In this document: in pieces, positions 27,109-35,783 of the stretch | Numbering within the stretch: the stretch's first letter is position 1 | Layout of the letters: each line of letters begins with the position of its first letter | DNA from: Leptospiraceae bacterium | GTDB taxonomy: Bacteria > Spirochaetota > Leptospiria > Leptospirales > Leptospiraceae | Direction of reading: 5' to 3' | Length of the DNA: 64,000 nucleotides | Assembly: GCA_017996175.1 (NCBI GenBank) | Contig: JAGOHK010000001.1 | Location: 62,001 to 126,000 of the forward strand | The notes under the pieces: generated by a model | What the model saw: only the letters and a program-made list of their open reading frames with translations | The model's database searches: none | What the model was told of the DNA's origin: nothing | Position numbers and translations under genes: made by a program

Positions 27109-28119
27109 TTATTTACTTAATTCTTCGTCGATAATTTTTTGGAACGCACCAATCGGTTGCGCGCCTTCTACAAAAATTCCATTAATAAAAAATGCCGGAG
27201 TACCATTTACACCAACAGCCTGCCCATCAGCTAAATCCGTTTGAATTTCTTGAGAGATTTTGTCTGGGTTAGCTATACATTTGTCAAATTTTTCTTTTTC
27301 TAGTCCTGCTTTTGCTGCAAGTAAAATTACATTTTCTTTTGCTAAATTTTCAGCATTGTCAAAGAGTAGGTTAAAATACTCCCAATACTTGCCTTGTTCG
27401 ATTGCACAGTTAGCCGCTATATGTGCAAACATAGCATTGCGATGGAATGGGAGCGGGTAATCACGAAATACCCATCGAATTTTATCTTTGTATTTTTCTC
27501 TGAGTTGTCTTGTGGTATCTTGGCTTTTTTTGCAATAGGGACATTCGAAATCAGAAAATTCTATTACGGTTACTTTTGCTTTTTCCGGTCCAAGAGAAGG
27601 ATTTCCTTTTTCAGAAACTTCCTGTTTTACTTGTTTCACTTCTTCCATAAAAAAATCGACACGATATTTTTTAGAAAGTTCGCCGTAGTATTCTTGTTCT
27701 TTTAGATTTTTTAAGTAGCCGACAATTCTATCTTGAACAGCTTCTAATTTTGCTCCAGCGAATTGATCTTTGTATTGTTCGTAAATTGCTTGAACCTCGG
27801 TTGAGTTTGGCACGTAATTACCAACTCCAGTTGCAATTACCTCATTTGGTTTGATGTTCTTTTCTTTTGCTTCTATTTCTAAAATTTTGTCATTAGCAAA
27901 TTGCTCAAAACCACGTTTTAAACCTTCCACATACTCTTTTTTTACTTTCATAAAAAGAGCAGGTTTATCCTTTTCTAAATCAGATTCGGTAAATTTTTTG
28001 CCATTGATTTCTATGTAACTTTTCGGTTTAAAATAACTGATGATCGCCGGTATGCTAAAGGCGACATAAAGAATTGTGAATGCAGACAGAGCCAAAAGCC
28101 CTTTTTTTCCATTATCCAT
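27109..28119 (-). CDS. Membrane-anchored DsbA-like thiol-disulfide protein
   Basis: 336 residues. One N-terminal transmembrane helix (about 7-27) is followed by a helical region (about 38-150) with similarity in layout to SurA-type N-terminal domains, then a thioredoxin-fold DsbA domain (about 165-336). The active site is ECPYCKKSQ (CxxC) and the cis-Pro is in VNGTPAFFING. The helical insert HRNAMFAHIAANCAIEQGKYWEYFNLLF is typical. It is predicted to act in the periplasm on protein disulfides. AGGAG is present but far (about 14 bases) from the ATG. Confidence 0.85.
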   Translation of the reverse strand: MDNGKKGLLALSAFTILYVAFSIPAIISYFKPKSYIEINGKKFTESDLEKDKPALFMKVKKEYVEGLKRGFEQFANDKILEIEAKEKNIKPNEVIATGVGNYVPNSTEVQAIYEQYKDQFAGAKLEAVQDRIVGYLKNLKEQEYYGELSKKYRVDFFMEEVKQVKQEVSEKGNPSLGPEKAKVTVIEFSDFECPYCKKSQDTTRQLREKYKDKIRWVFRDYPLPFHRNAMFAHIAANCAIEQGKYWEYFNLLFDNAENLAKENVILLAAKAGLEKEKFDKCIANPDKISQEIQTDLADGQAVGVNGTPAFFINGIFVEGAQPIGAFQKIIDEELSK

Positions 28120-28324
28120 AAAATAAACAAGTACTCCTATATAACCAAATTCAATGTAAATCTTTAATTAGCAAACCAAATAATTCTAATGGAATCAACA
28201 GCAAGGGTCTAATTTCACTTCGTTATTGTAAAAAAATTGTGCTTAATTGTTGCGAAAGATTTTATAGAATAATAAATCTGCTTTATTATACTATAAAAAT
28301 TGTTTCCATTAGGAGAATCTAAAA

Positions 28325-28780
28325 ATGCAATCAGATGCCCAAACCCCAGATGAATATATTAACGAGCTTCCAAACGACAGAAAAGAGGTTATGACAAAAT
28401 TAAGAACCATAATCAAAAAAAATATTCCGAAAGGATTTCAAGAAGTTATGGGCTACGGAATGATAGGTTATGCCGTACCACATAGTATTTATCCTGCGGG
28501 TTATCATTGTAATCCCAAAGATCCTCTTCCATTTATGGGAATCGCTTCCCAAAAAAATTTTATAGCGGTCTATAATATGGGAGTTTATTCTGATCCCAAA
28601 CTTCTAAAGTGGTTTACTTCTGAGTATCCGAAACATTCGAATAGAAAGCTTGACATGGGAAAAAGTTGTATACGGTTTAAAAAAATTGACCAAATTCCGT
28701 ACGAACTAATTGGAGAACTAGCCAAGAAAATGACCGTAAAAGATTGGATAACTCTTTACGAAAAAGAACTAAAACGATAA
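28325..28780 (+). CDS. DUF1801 (YdhG-like) protein
   Basis: 151 residues. The family pattern is clear: TPDEYINELPNDRKEVMTKL at the start, EVMGYGMIGYAVP, FMGIASQKNFIAVYNMG, and LDMGKSCIRFKKIDQIP. The fold is an alpha/beta domain of unknown biochemical function found widely in bacteria. AGGAG lies ten bases before the ATG. Monocistronic, divergent from the dsbA-like/mdh operon. Confidence 0.82.
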   Translation: MQSDAQTPDEYINELPNDRKEVMTKLRTIIKKNIPKGFQEVMGYGMIGYAVPHSIYPAGYHCNPKDPLPFMGIASQKNFIAVYNMGVYSDPKLLKWFTSEYPKHSNRKLDMGKSCIRFKKIDQIPYELIGELAKKMTVKDWITLYEKELKR

Positions 28781-28864
28781 ATATTTGAAATGATATGATT
28801 TAATTCTTTTTGAGAAATGGTATAATCATTATTAACCTCAAAAGAAATATAACTAAATTACAAA

Positions 28865-30208
28865 ATGCAAGAAACTCTAAATAAACTTATATCTGGTGAA
28901 CTTAAAGGTTGTACTCGGCTGAAATTATCCTGTAACCTAAATAAATTTCCTAGCGAAATATACTCGTTAGCCGATACACTTGAATTATTAGATCTATCTG
29001 CAAATAATTTTTCTGAATTACCGGAAGATTTTTTTCGTTTTCAAAAGCTAAAAATTCTTTTTCTTTCCGAAAATAATTTTACTACATTTCCGAAAGTTTT
29101 ATCCAAATGCCTGAACCTTGAGATGATTGGATTTAAGACAAATAAAATTTCTAATATAGACGAAGATAGTTTCCCGCCTAAATTACGATGGCTAATTCTT
29201 ACAAATAATAAGTTAAAGACACTCCCAAAGTCTATTGGAAAATGCAATCGACTACAGAAGCTAATGTTAGCAGGGAATTATCTAGAAGTTCTTCCAGCAG
29301 AGTTAGGTTTGTGCACAGATTTGGAACTACTCCGTATTTCTGCAAACCGAATAAAAGAATTACCTTCCTTACTTTTTTCTTTGCCAAAACTTGCTTGGTT
29401 AGCTTTTGCGGGTAATGAGCTTTTACCTATCGATTTTATTCATTCGTCAATTTCCGAATATCCGCTAGAGAATTTCAAACTAGGAAAAAAACTAGGAGAA
29501 GGTGCTTCCGGTAATATCTATGAAGCTGATTGGGTAAATAGCGATAAGCCGAAAGTTGCAATTAAAATTTTCAAGGGGGAAGTTACTAGCGATGGATTTC
29601 CAAGTGATGAAATCTCCGTATCTTTACAAGCAGACGTTCATCCAAATTTGGTTACTATAATCGGAAAAATCAAGGATTCCATTGAAGAAAAACAAGGTTT
29701 AGTATATGAATTAATTTCTGACTCCTATAAAAAATTAGGGAATCCTCCGGATTTTGAAACTTGCACTCGAGATACATTTCCAACAAAAATAACTTTTTCC
29801 ATTGAACAGATTTTGCGGATACTCGTAAGTATCTCCTCTGCCATGCTAAATCTTCACAAACAAGGAATCACCCACGGAGATTTGTACGCTCACAATATTT
29901 TAGTGGAAGAAACAAATTTTCATACCATTCTAGGAGATTTTGGCGCTGCCTCCTTTTACAATCGAAATTTTTCTCAAGCGCTTGCAATTGAGTTGATTGA
30001 AGTAAGAGCATTTGGCTGCCTCATGGATGACTTGATAGTAAGAATCTCTAAAGAAGATAAAGTGCATGAAGAATTCCACCATCTGGAAGTTCTGCGAGAT
30101 GAATGTATGAGTCCAAATATCACATACAGACCTAGCTTTATAAATATTTTCAATAAAATTTCTAAGCTAATATACAGATTCACTGAAAACTGTAATTTAA
30201 GTAACTGA
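28865..30208 (+). CDS. Leucine-rich-repeat protein kinase
   Basis: 447 residues. Residues 1-205 are about seven leucine-rich repeats (for example LELLDLSANNFSELPEDFF). From about 213 a eukaryote-like protein kinase domain follows: glycine loop GEGASGNIYEA, the VAIK lysine, a catalytic loop HGDLYAHNIL (Asp present, the usual Arg of HRD is Gly) and the metal motif GDFGAAS. All residues essential for phosphotransfer appear present, so it may be active. No signal or membrane helix, hence cytoplasmic. It fits the LRR-kinase type seen in scattered bacteria. No partner phosphatase is adjacent. The ATG lacks a clear Shine-Dalgarno. Confidence 0.88.
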   Translation: MQETLNKLISGELKGCTRLKLSCNLNKFPSEIYSLADTLELLDLSANNFSELPEDFFRFQKLKILFLSENNFTTFPKVLSKCLNLEMIGFKTNKISNIDEDSFPPKLRWLILTNNKLKTLPKSIGKCNRLQKLMLAGNYLEVLPAELGLCTDLELLRISANRIKELPSLLFSLPKLAWLAFAGNELLPIDFIHSSISEYPLENFKLGKKLGEGASGNIYEADWVNSDKPKVAIKIFKGEVTSDGFPSDEISVSLQADVHPNLVTIIGKIKDSIEEKQGLVYELISDSYKKLGNPPDFETCTRDTFPTKITFSIEQILRILVSISSAMLNLHKQGITHGDLYAHNILVEETNFHTILGDFGAASFYNRNFSQALAIELIEVRAFGCLMDDLIVRISKEDKVHEEFHHLEVLRDECMSPNITYRPSFINIFNKISKLIYRFTENCNLSN

Positions 30209-30251
30209 TGTTACGTAAAATTGATAATTTCGTGAACGGAAAATGATTTTT

Positions 30252-30360
30252 AGGATATTAGAAAATACTAATGAATTAATAGAATCAATTGCCTGCCTTA
30301 TGTTGCGCCCACTCGGAAGCAACATTGAGTTTGGCATGCCCGCCGCTAGGCGTAAACCTC
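30252..30360 (+). repeat. Family 4 repeat, copy 2
   Basis: Contains AGGATATTAGAAAATACTAA, then ATGAATTAAT, and further right GGCATGCCCGCCGCTAGGCG followed by TAAACCTC. The same two blocks in the same order occur at 43471-43545. The interior has a length difference between the copies. No coding frame. Confidence 0.5.
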
Positions 30361-30475
30361 ATTTGAACGGTTGGTTCACCTTATGTAAGGTGAGTTAAGT
30401 AAATAAGTTCATTGAGCCTATCAATAATTTAGTTGACTGGATAAGTAAGTTGCGTTTCCTTTGGAATAGTTAATT

Positions 30476-31276
30476 ATGAACTCAAATAAAAAATTAGCAA
30501 TAGCATCTTTAGGGTCTGATGAAAACGCCAAGAAAACGAGCGAAGAAAAAGCGGACACAGGTATTCGTGTAAGTAATATTATTAGCATGAATGAAGTGAC
30601 TATTTTTTTAGGTGATGATCATATTAAAGAAGTAATCAAATCAAATTACAATCGTCTCAGACATTTATTCGATAGGTACAATATAATCATAAAAGACAAA
30701 CAAGACGAGCGCATTCGTTTGATGAAAAGCTTTGACCAACCAATCGTAATTTTGAATCGAGAAAATCCTGACGCAACACCTGCTATGTCAGTTCCGTACA
30801 ATGAATATCATAGAATGCTAAAAGCTGATAAAAATGCAGAGTTTTTTAAATCCGAAATTTGTGTTCCTATCAAATATAGACAATACATCATCATCGGCTA
30901 TGTCCAAGTCATGCATTCTAAACGCCTAGATTTAAATTCATTTAACGTTGTCGCGTTAGCCGCTTCTTCTATTCGGAAAGAAATTAGTGATTATAAAAAT
31001 TATGAAGAGTCAACAGAAGTATGCAGAGTAACTAGCATCACAGAAACCGATGTTACTTTTTTACATTCTCTCAATAAACATTTCTCTAGAATTTTTCAAA
31101 TGGGAGCAGTTGTTATATTGGATCTTTATTCTAAAGATACTAAGATTACAATCAAAGCATCTATTAAGGGATTAAAACCTCTTGATAAACATTTTTCTGT
31201 TACCTGCCAATTTGTAAATATGTCAATTGACCAGTATGAAAAAATCGAAAAATTAGTTATGCCATCTTCCGGCTAA
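30476..31276 (+). CDS. Conserved hypothetical protein, unknown
   Basis: 266 residues, no signal peptide. Two halves separated by a helix: residues about 60-165 read like a small sensor or dimerisation fold (VPIKYRQYIIIGYVQVMHSK) and about 180-262 are beta-rich (VCRVTSITETDVTFL ... VVILDLYSKDTKITIKASIKGL), reminiscent of PilZ-like domains, although the RxxxR and D/NxSxxG ligand motifs of PilZ are not seen. It might belong to a Leptospira-specific family such as DUF1577; I could not test that. It precedes, and converges with, the two-component cluster. Confidence 0.6.
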   Translation: MNSNKKLAIASLGSDENAKKTSEEKADTGIRVSNIISMNEVTIFLGDDHIKEVIKSNYNRLRHLFDRYNIIIKDKQDERIRLMKSFDQPIVILNRENPDATPAMSVPYNEYHRMLKADKNAEFFKSEICVPIKYRQYIIIGYVQVMHSKRLDLNSFNVVALAASSIRKEISDYKNYEESTEVCRVTSITETDVTFLHSLNKHFSRIFQMGAVVILDLYSKDTKITIKASIKGLKPLDKHFSVTCQFVNMSIDQYEKIEKLVMPSSG

Positions 31277-31288
31277 TTTCATTATACC

Positions 31289-31655
31289 TTAAATTGCATG
31301 GGCACAAAATGCTATATCTCGATTTGTTTGATTTACACCTAACCCAATTTTTGCTTTAAACCATTGTCTATCTACATCGACTAAACTAATTAGAGCAATC
31401 GGAGTATTACAGATATACCAAACGCCAAAAGAAATTACCCCTTCGTTTTTTAAAAGAGCCTCGCTATCGCTATTTTTGGCGTTTGGGAATACCCTATTTT
31501 TTACAAATTGTGTAATTACTTTTGGCGAAGGGTATATAAGCCGCAAGACTTGCAATATCGTTGTATTCTGTTTCCTCTAGAGTATCTAGGATATTGTATT
31601 CACGTAATTTTTGAATACTTTCAGGCTCATTGTTCGGTAAGTCGGGGGATAACAT
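31289..31655 (-). pseudogene. Truncated GAF-domain gene interrupted by a miniature element
   Basis: Read on the minus strand from an ATG at 31655 (GAGGAA just before it), the frame gives [20 protein letters not shown] and DIASLAAYI, then is broken; after 31414 it resumes in another frame with [20 protein letters not shown] and ends [10 protein letters not shown]-stop. This is the N-terminal part (about 85 residues) of the GAF domain found at the start of the hybrid kinase at 32823-35765. The break is an insertion of 121 bases. The 3' part of the domain is missing. It is a decayed partial duplication. Confidence 0.8.
31416..31534. mobile_element. Miniature inverted-repeat element (about 119 bp) with TA ends
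   Basis: Ends TACCAAACGCCAAAAGAAAT and, as reverse complement of the right end, TACCCTTCGCCAAAAGTAAT: about 20-bp imperfect terminal inverted repeats. The ends lie in TA-rich flanks, and removal of the element plus one TA restores the sequence and frame of the homologous GAF gene (CAGATATAAGCC). A TA target duplication is typical of the IS630/Tc1-mariner group. There is no transposase. A related terminal sequence (CCAAACGACAAAAGTAATTA) is present at 43234. Confidence 0.7.
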
Positions 31656-31723
31656 TTCCTCAACTTAAAAGATTAATATTTTTTTGCTACAATAAATTGA
31701 AAGACTGACAATGATTCTATCTT

Positions 31724-32830
31724 CTAATCACCTGCTTCTAAATATAAAATTACTTCTGTGCCATGATTTTGGCTAGGTTTTTCTAGTGATTTTATTACAA
31801 TTTTTCCCCCAGAAAGTTCTACAAACTTCTTTACAAGGGGCATACCATACCCTGTTCCCCTTTCTCCTGCTGTTCCTACTCTACTAATAGATTTTCCTAT
31901 ATCAAAAATATTTTCTAAAATTTCTTTAGGCATACCCATTCCAAAATCTTTAATAGACAGAATTACTTGTTTTTCTTTTTGATATGCGTCAACCGCAATA
32001 GAAGAATTCGGAAAAGAAAATTTTATAGCATTGGTTATTAGATTACTTAAAACTGAATGAACAAAAGAATTCCCATCTACAAAAACTTTTAGGTTAGAGG
32101 AAATATTTATTTCTACTTTAATACCCTTTTCTCTTAGTTTATTTTGAAAAATAAAAAATGTAGACTTAATGATATTCTCTAAATTAACATAAGTCATTTC
32201 AGGAATATACTTTTGGTCATCAATGCTGTACATTTTTCTTACACTTTCCAAAATATTCAGACAGTTTTCGGTTGCTTTTATCATTAAATGATTCATTTCA
32301 GAATATATATTAGGATCTTTTTCTGCCATATCATTAATAGATTTAATCGCGGCAATCGGGTTACGCAAATCATGCAAAAGTATTCTAACTAATTGTTTAT
32401 TTTTATTGCTCGCTTCACTTAATTCATCTTTTTTTTCTTTTAAAATTAATTGCAGATGAACTCGTGCCAATAATTCCGAATGATTGAATGGCTTAGTGAT
32501 ATAATCCGCTCCACCTATATCGAATGCCTTGACCAAATCTTCCGTTTCAGTTCTAGCCGTTAAAAATATTACAGGTATATGAGATAAATGCTCTTGCTGT
32601 TTTAAATTTTTGCACGTTTCATATCCATCCATTTCTGGCATATTAATGTCTAATAAAATTAGATCAGGTGTTTTTTTCTCGACAGCGTGTAATGCTTGTT
32701 TGCCATTAGTAGCTAACAAAATTTTATACCCTTGCTCCGATAAAATTTGACCTAACAATTGAATATTTTTTGGTGTATCGTCTACAATCAATATCTGGTG
32801 TTCTTTCTTTAATTTTTCCAAGTCAAACAT
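31724..32830 (-). CDS. Response regulator-histidine kinase fusion (REC-HisKA-HATPase)
   Basis: 368 residues. A receiver domain comes first (about 12-130; phospho-acceptor Asp in LILLDINMPEMDG, Thr in FLTART, Lys in YITKPFN), then a coiled linker and a histidine kinase core with H-box LLHDLRNPIAAIKS (about residue 152) and an ATPase domain with NLITNAIKFS, IKDFGMGMP and GTGYGMPLVKKF. Soluble. It overlaps the upstream hybrid kinase gene by eight bases and is the last intact gene of the cluster. The REC-first layout suggests that it receives phosphate from one of the hybrid kinases and signals onward. Confidence 0.9.
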   Translation of the reverse strand: MFDLEKLKKEHQILIVDDTPKNIQLLGQILSEQGYKILLATNGKQALHAVEKKTPDLILLDINMPEMDGYETCKNLKQQEHLSHIPVIFLTARTETEDLVKAFDIGGADYITKPFNHSELLARVHLQLILKEKKDELSEASNKNKQLVRILLHDLRNPIAAIKSINDMAEKDPNIYSEMNHLMIKATENCLNILESVRKMYSIDDQKYIPEMTYVNLENIIKSTFFIFQNKLREKGIKVEINISSNLKVFVDGNSFVHSVLSNLITNAIKFSFPNSSIAVDAYQKEKQVILSIKDFGMGMPKEILENIFDIGKSISRVGTAGERGTGYGMPLVKKFVELSGGKIVIKSLEKPSQNHGTEVILYLEAGD

Positions 32831-35765
32831 CCTTCTTTTTACTTGAATCAGTATTAATTTTTGGGATTTCTATTGATAAAGGTTTATTTTTTAAGTACTC
32901 TAGTAATACTCCTAACAACTGCCGACGGGTAACTGGCTTTTGAAGATAACCGTCAGATAAAGACATTACCTCAAATTTCGTTTGCTCAAATGCAGAGGCA
33001 GTCAATGCGAGTATAGGAATGTTTTGCAAATCTTTAAACTCTTTGATTTTTTTAATCGCTTCCAATCCATTCATCACCGGCATTTTTATATCCATCAGAA
33101 TAAGATTCGGCTTATGCTCATTTGCCATCTCTACAGCAATTTTCCCATTTTCTGCTTGTATGATTTTTAATTCACGATATTTTCTTAAAAACTGAATGAC
33201 TAATTCGCGATTCAAGGCTACATCATCTACTAATAAAATCGTGGCTGGCTCAAATTGAACATTTTCAATGACTACCATCAACTCATCTTGAGTTTCAACT
33301 TTTATTTTTGTATCTGAAATAATTTCTACATTTGTTAAGAATATAGAAAATGTAGTACCAACTCCTTTTTTACTTGATAAAGAAATTTCTCCATTCATCA
33401 GTACTACTAATTTTTTTGCAATGGCAAGTCCAAGACCTGTGCCCCCATATTTACTTTGGTCTTGACCACTACTCTGCATAAATGCATCAAATATATTATC
33501 AAGATCTTGTTCAGAAATTCCTATCCCTGTATCATTTATACCTATCATTAAATTTAATTTATCTTTTTCTGAGTTCAGGTATATTGCATGAACGGTTACT
33601 CTGATGTAGCCTACATCAGTAAATTTTACAGCATTTCCAATTAGATTAAGTAGGACTTGTCGTAATCGCATTTCATCCAAAGCTAAAAATTCGGGTAAAT
33701 CCGAATCTATATCTACTTGAAAATCTAATTTTTTCTCGTTTAATTTTTGAGAAAAAATAATTTCCATTTCTTGTAATATTTTTCTGATGCTAACAGAAGA
33801 ATAATGTAGTTCTATTTTTCCTGATTCTATCTTTGATAGGTCTAGAACATCATTTATGAGGGTTAATAATACTTTTCCGCTAGTCATAATTGAATTTGAA
33901 TACTGCTTCAAACTTTCATCTTCTACTTTTGAACTTAATAATTCCCCAAATCCTAAAATAGCATTCATTGGAGTCCGAATTTCATGGCTTATATTTGCTA
34001 AAAATTCACTTTTTGCCTTATTAGCGAAATCAGCGTCCTCTTTCGCTTTCTCAGCTTCTTCTTTTGCATGGATTAACTCCAATTCAAACTGTTTTTTATC
34101 TGTAATATCTCTAAAACTAGCAAGCGCTCCATAAATTTTTTTATCTTTATTGAATAACGGAACGGCGTATACGGATAACCATCGTTTAACTCGTTCATTA
34201 TTTATAATAAAATATTCAGTTGGTCCAACATCATGTCCTTCGCTCATTGCAATTGCTAGAGGAAGTTTATCTGGTGGATAAGGATTACCTTGATTATCCG
34301 TTTGATTCCACTCCTTTGCATTAAAATATTTTCCTGTAATTTCTCCCTCTTTAATATTTAATATTCTATTTGCACCTTTGTTGGCGTAGACAATTTCGCC
34401 CTTTAAATTTATTTCAACCAAACCCTCTGGTACAGATTCTAAAACTTCTGTAAGTTTATTTCTAGCTTCTTTTAAAGATTTCTCTGTATGTTTTAATTCA
34501 GATATGTCAGTGACTAATACAAGAAACCCTTTAACTTTCCCATCTACTATATCCGGAATATATTGAATCCAGGTATATCCTGATTTACCACTAGGTTCTC
34601 TTTCGAAACTCTGTATTTCGCCAGCGAGAACTCGTGCGATTCTATACTCATTCCTTCGATAGATATTTTTTCCTATTAAGTCCTCCATTTTTTTTCCAAT
34701 CACTTCCTGCTGTGTCATTCCCATCCATTCGCGGTAAGAGCTATTTGCGAAAGCACAAAGTAAATCCTTAGTCCAATACCCTATCATACCAGGAATTGAA
34801 TCTGTTACTTTTTGAATGAAATGATTTTGATCTAATAATTGGCTTTCTAATCGTTTACTTTCAGATATATCTCTTGCGATTAGGGTTAGTCCGGTTACAT
34901 TTTCTCCTGATATTATGGGGCTAACATGTGTTAGATACCAAGTTGTGGTTCCGTCCGGGTTAATAAATTCTGATTCATATTTTAAATTCTTTTTTTTTGA
35001 GATAGCCTCTTTATGTTTTTCAATTACAAATTCAGAATACTTTGGAGTTACAAAATTTTTAGCATTAACACCTATTACACTCTCACGCGGAATTCCCTCC
35101 ACAGTTCTATTTATGAACACGATTTCATTTTCAAGATTTAGTTTCATGATTACATCAGGAGCATTCTCAACAAGGGACTTATATTTTTCTTCACTCTCAA
35201 TTCTTTCCTTTTCAATTTGCTTATTTTTATTGTCCGTTTTCATGATGAGTTGCAATTGATTTTGACTTTCATTTAGTTTTAAACGAAGTTCAAGTAAGGA
35301 AACAATATTTCGGCTCAAAGATTTAAGTGCATTGATTTGTTTATCGTTTAACGTCTTTGGAGAATTGTCGATTACACAAATTGTTCCAATGGAATAACCC
35401 TCTGGGGTGATGATCGGAGCACCTGCATAAAATTTTACATTTGGAAAACCCGTTACAAGTGGATTATCCTGAAATCTTTCATCAAGAGAAGAATCTGGAA
35501 CATTAAATATATCTTCTCCCAAAATTGCATGAGCACAAAATGCTATGTCGCGATGAGTTTCATTTATATCGAGACCTATTTTGGATTTAAACCACTGTCG
35601 CTCACCATCAATTAGACTAATCAATGCAATAGGAGTGTCGCAAATATAAGCTGCCAATTCAGCTATATCATCATACTCTTTTTCGGCTAACGTATCTAAT
35701 ATATCATAACTCTTTAATTTCTGGAGTCTTTCGTTTTCATTAGTTGGAAATTTTGCGGGAGTCAT
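32823..35765 (-). CDS. Hybrid sensor histidine kinase (GAF-PAS-PAS-PAS-HisKA-HATPase-REC)
   Basis: 980 residues, no membrane segment. A GAF domain (about 20-165; starts RLQKLKSYDILDTLAEKEYD), three PAS domains (about 190-310, 315-430, 435-560), a coiled coil, the kinase core with [18 protein letters not shown], the ATPase domain (NLIGNAVKFTD, NDTGIGIS, GGTGLGLAIAKKL) and a C-terminal receiver ([13 protein letters not shown]). The kinase, last PAS and REC parts are very close to those of the gene upstream (35784-39500), so the two arose by duplication with exchange of the sensory front end. 18 bases separate the two genes. Confidence 0.93.
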   Translation of the reverse strand: MTPAKFPTNENERLQKLKSYDILDTLAEKEYDDIAELAAYICDTPIALISLIDGERQWFKSKIGLDINETHRDIAFCAHAILGEDIFNVPDSSLDERFQDNPLVTGFPNVKFYAGAPIITPEGYSIGTICVIDNSPKTLNDKQINALKSLSRNIVSLLELRLKLNESQNQLQLIMKTDNKNKQIEKERIESEEKYKSLVENAPDVIMKLNLENEIVFINRTVEGIPRESVIGVNAKNFVTPKYSEFVIEKHKEAISKKKNLKYESEFINPDGTTTWYLTHVSPIISGENVTGLTLIARDISESKRLESQLLDQNHFIQKVTDSIPGMIGYWTKDLLCAFANSSYREWMGMTQQEVIGKKMEDLIGKNIYRRNEYRIARVLAGEIQSFEREPSGKSGYTWIQYIPDIVDGKVKGFLVLVTDISELKHTEKSLKEARNKLTEVLESVPEGLVEINLKGEIVYANKGANRILNIKEGEITGKYFNAKEWNQTDNQGNPYPPDKLPLAIAMSEGHDVGPTEYFIINNERVKRWLSVYAVPLFNKDKKIYGALASFRDITDKKQFELELIHAKEEAEKAKEDADFANKAKSEFLANISHEIRTPMNAILGFGELLSSKVEDESLKQYSNSIMTSGKVLLTLINDVLDLSKIESGKIELHYSSVSIRKILQEMEIIFSQKLNEKKLDFQVDIDSDLPEFLALDEMRLRQVLLNLIGNAVKFTDVGYIRVTVHAIYLNSEKDKLNLMIGINDTGIGISEQDLDNIFDAFMQSSGQDQSKYGGTGLGLAIAKKLVVLMNGEISLSSKKGVGTTFSIFLTNVEIISDTKIKVETQDELMVVIENVQFEPATILLVDDVALNRELVIQFLRKYRELKIIQAENGKIAVEMANEHKPNLILMDIKMPVMNGLEAIKKIKEFKDLQNIPILALTASAFEQTKFEVMSLSDGYLQKPVTRRQLLGVLLEYLKNKPLSIEIPKINTDSSKKKDV

Positions 35766-35783
35766 AGGTTCTTATATATCCTA

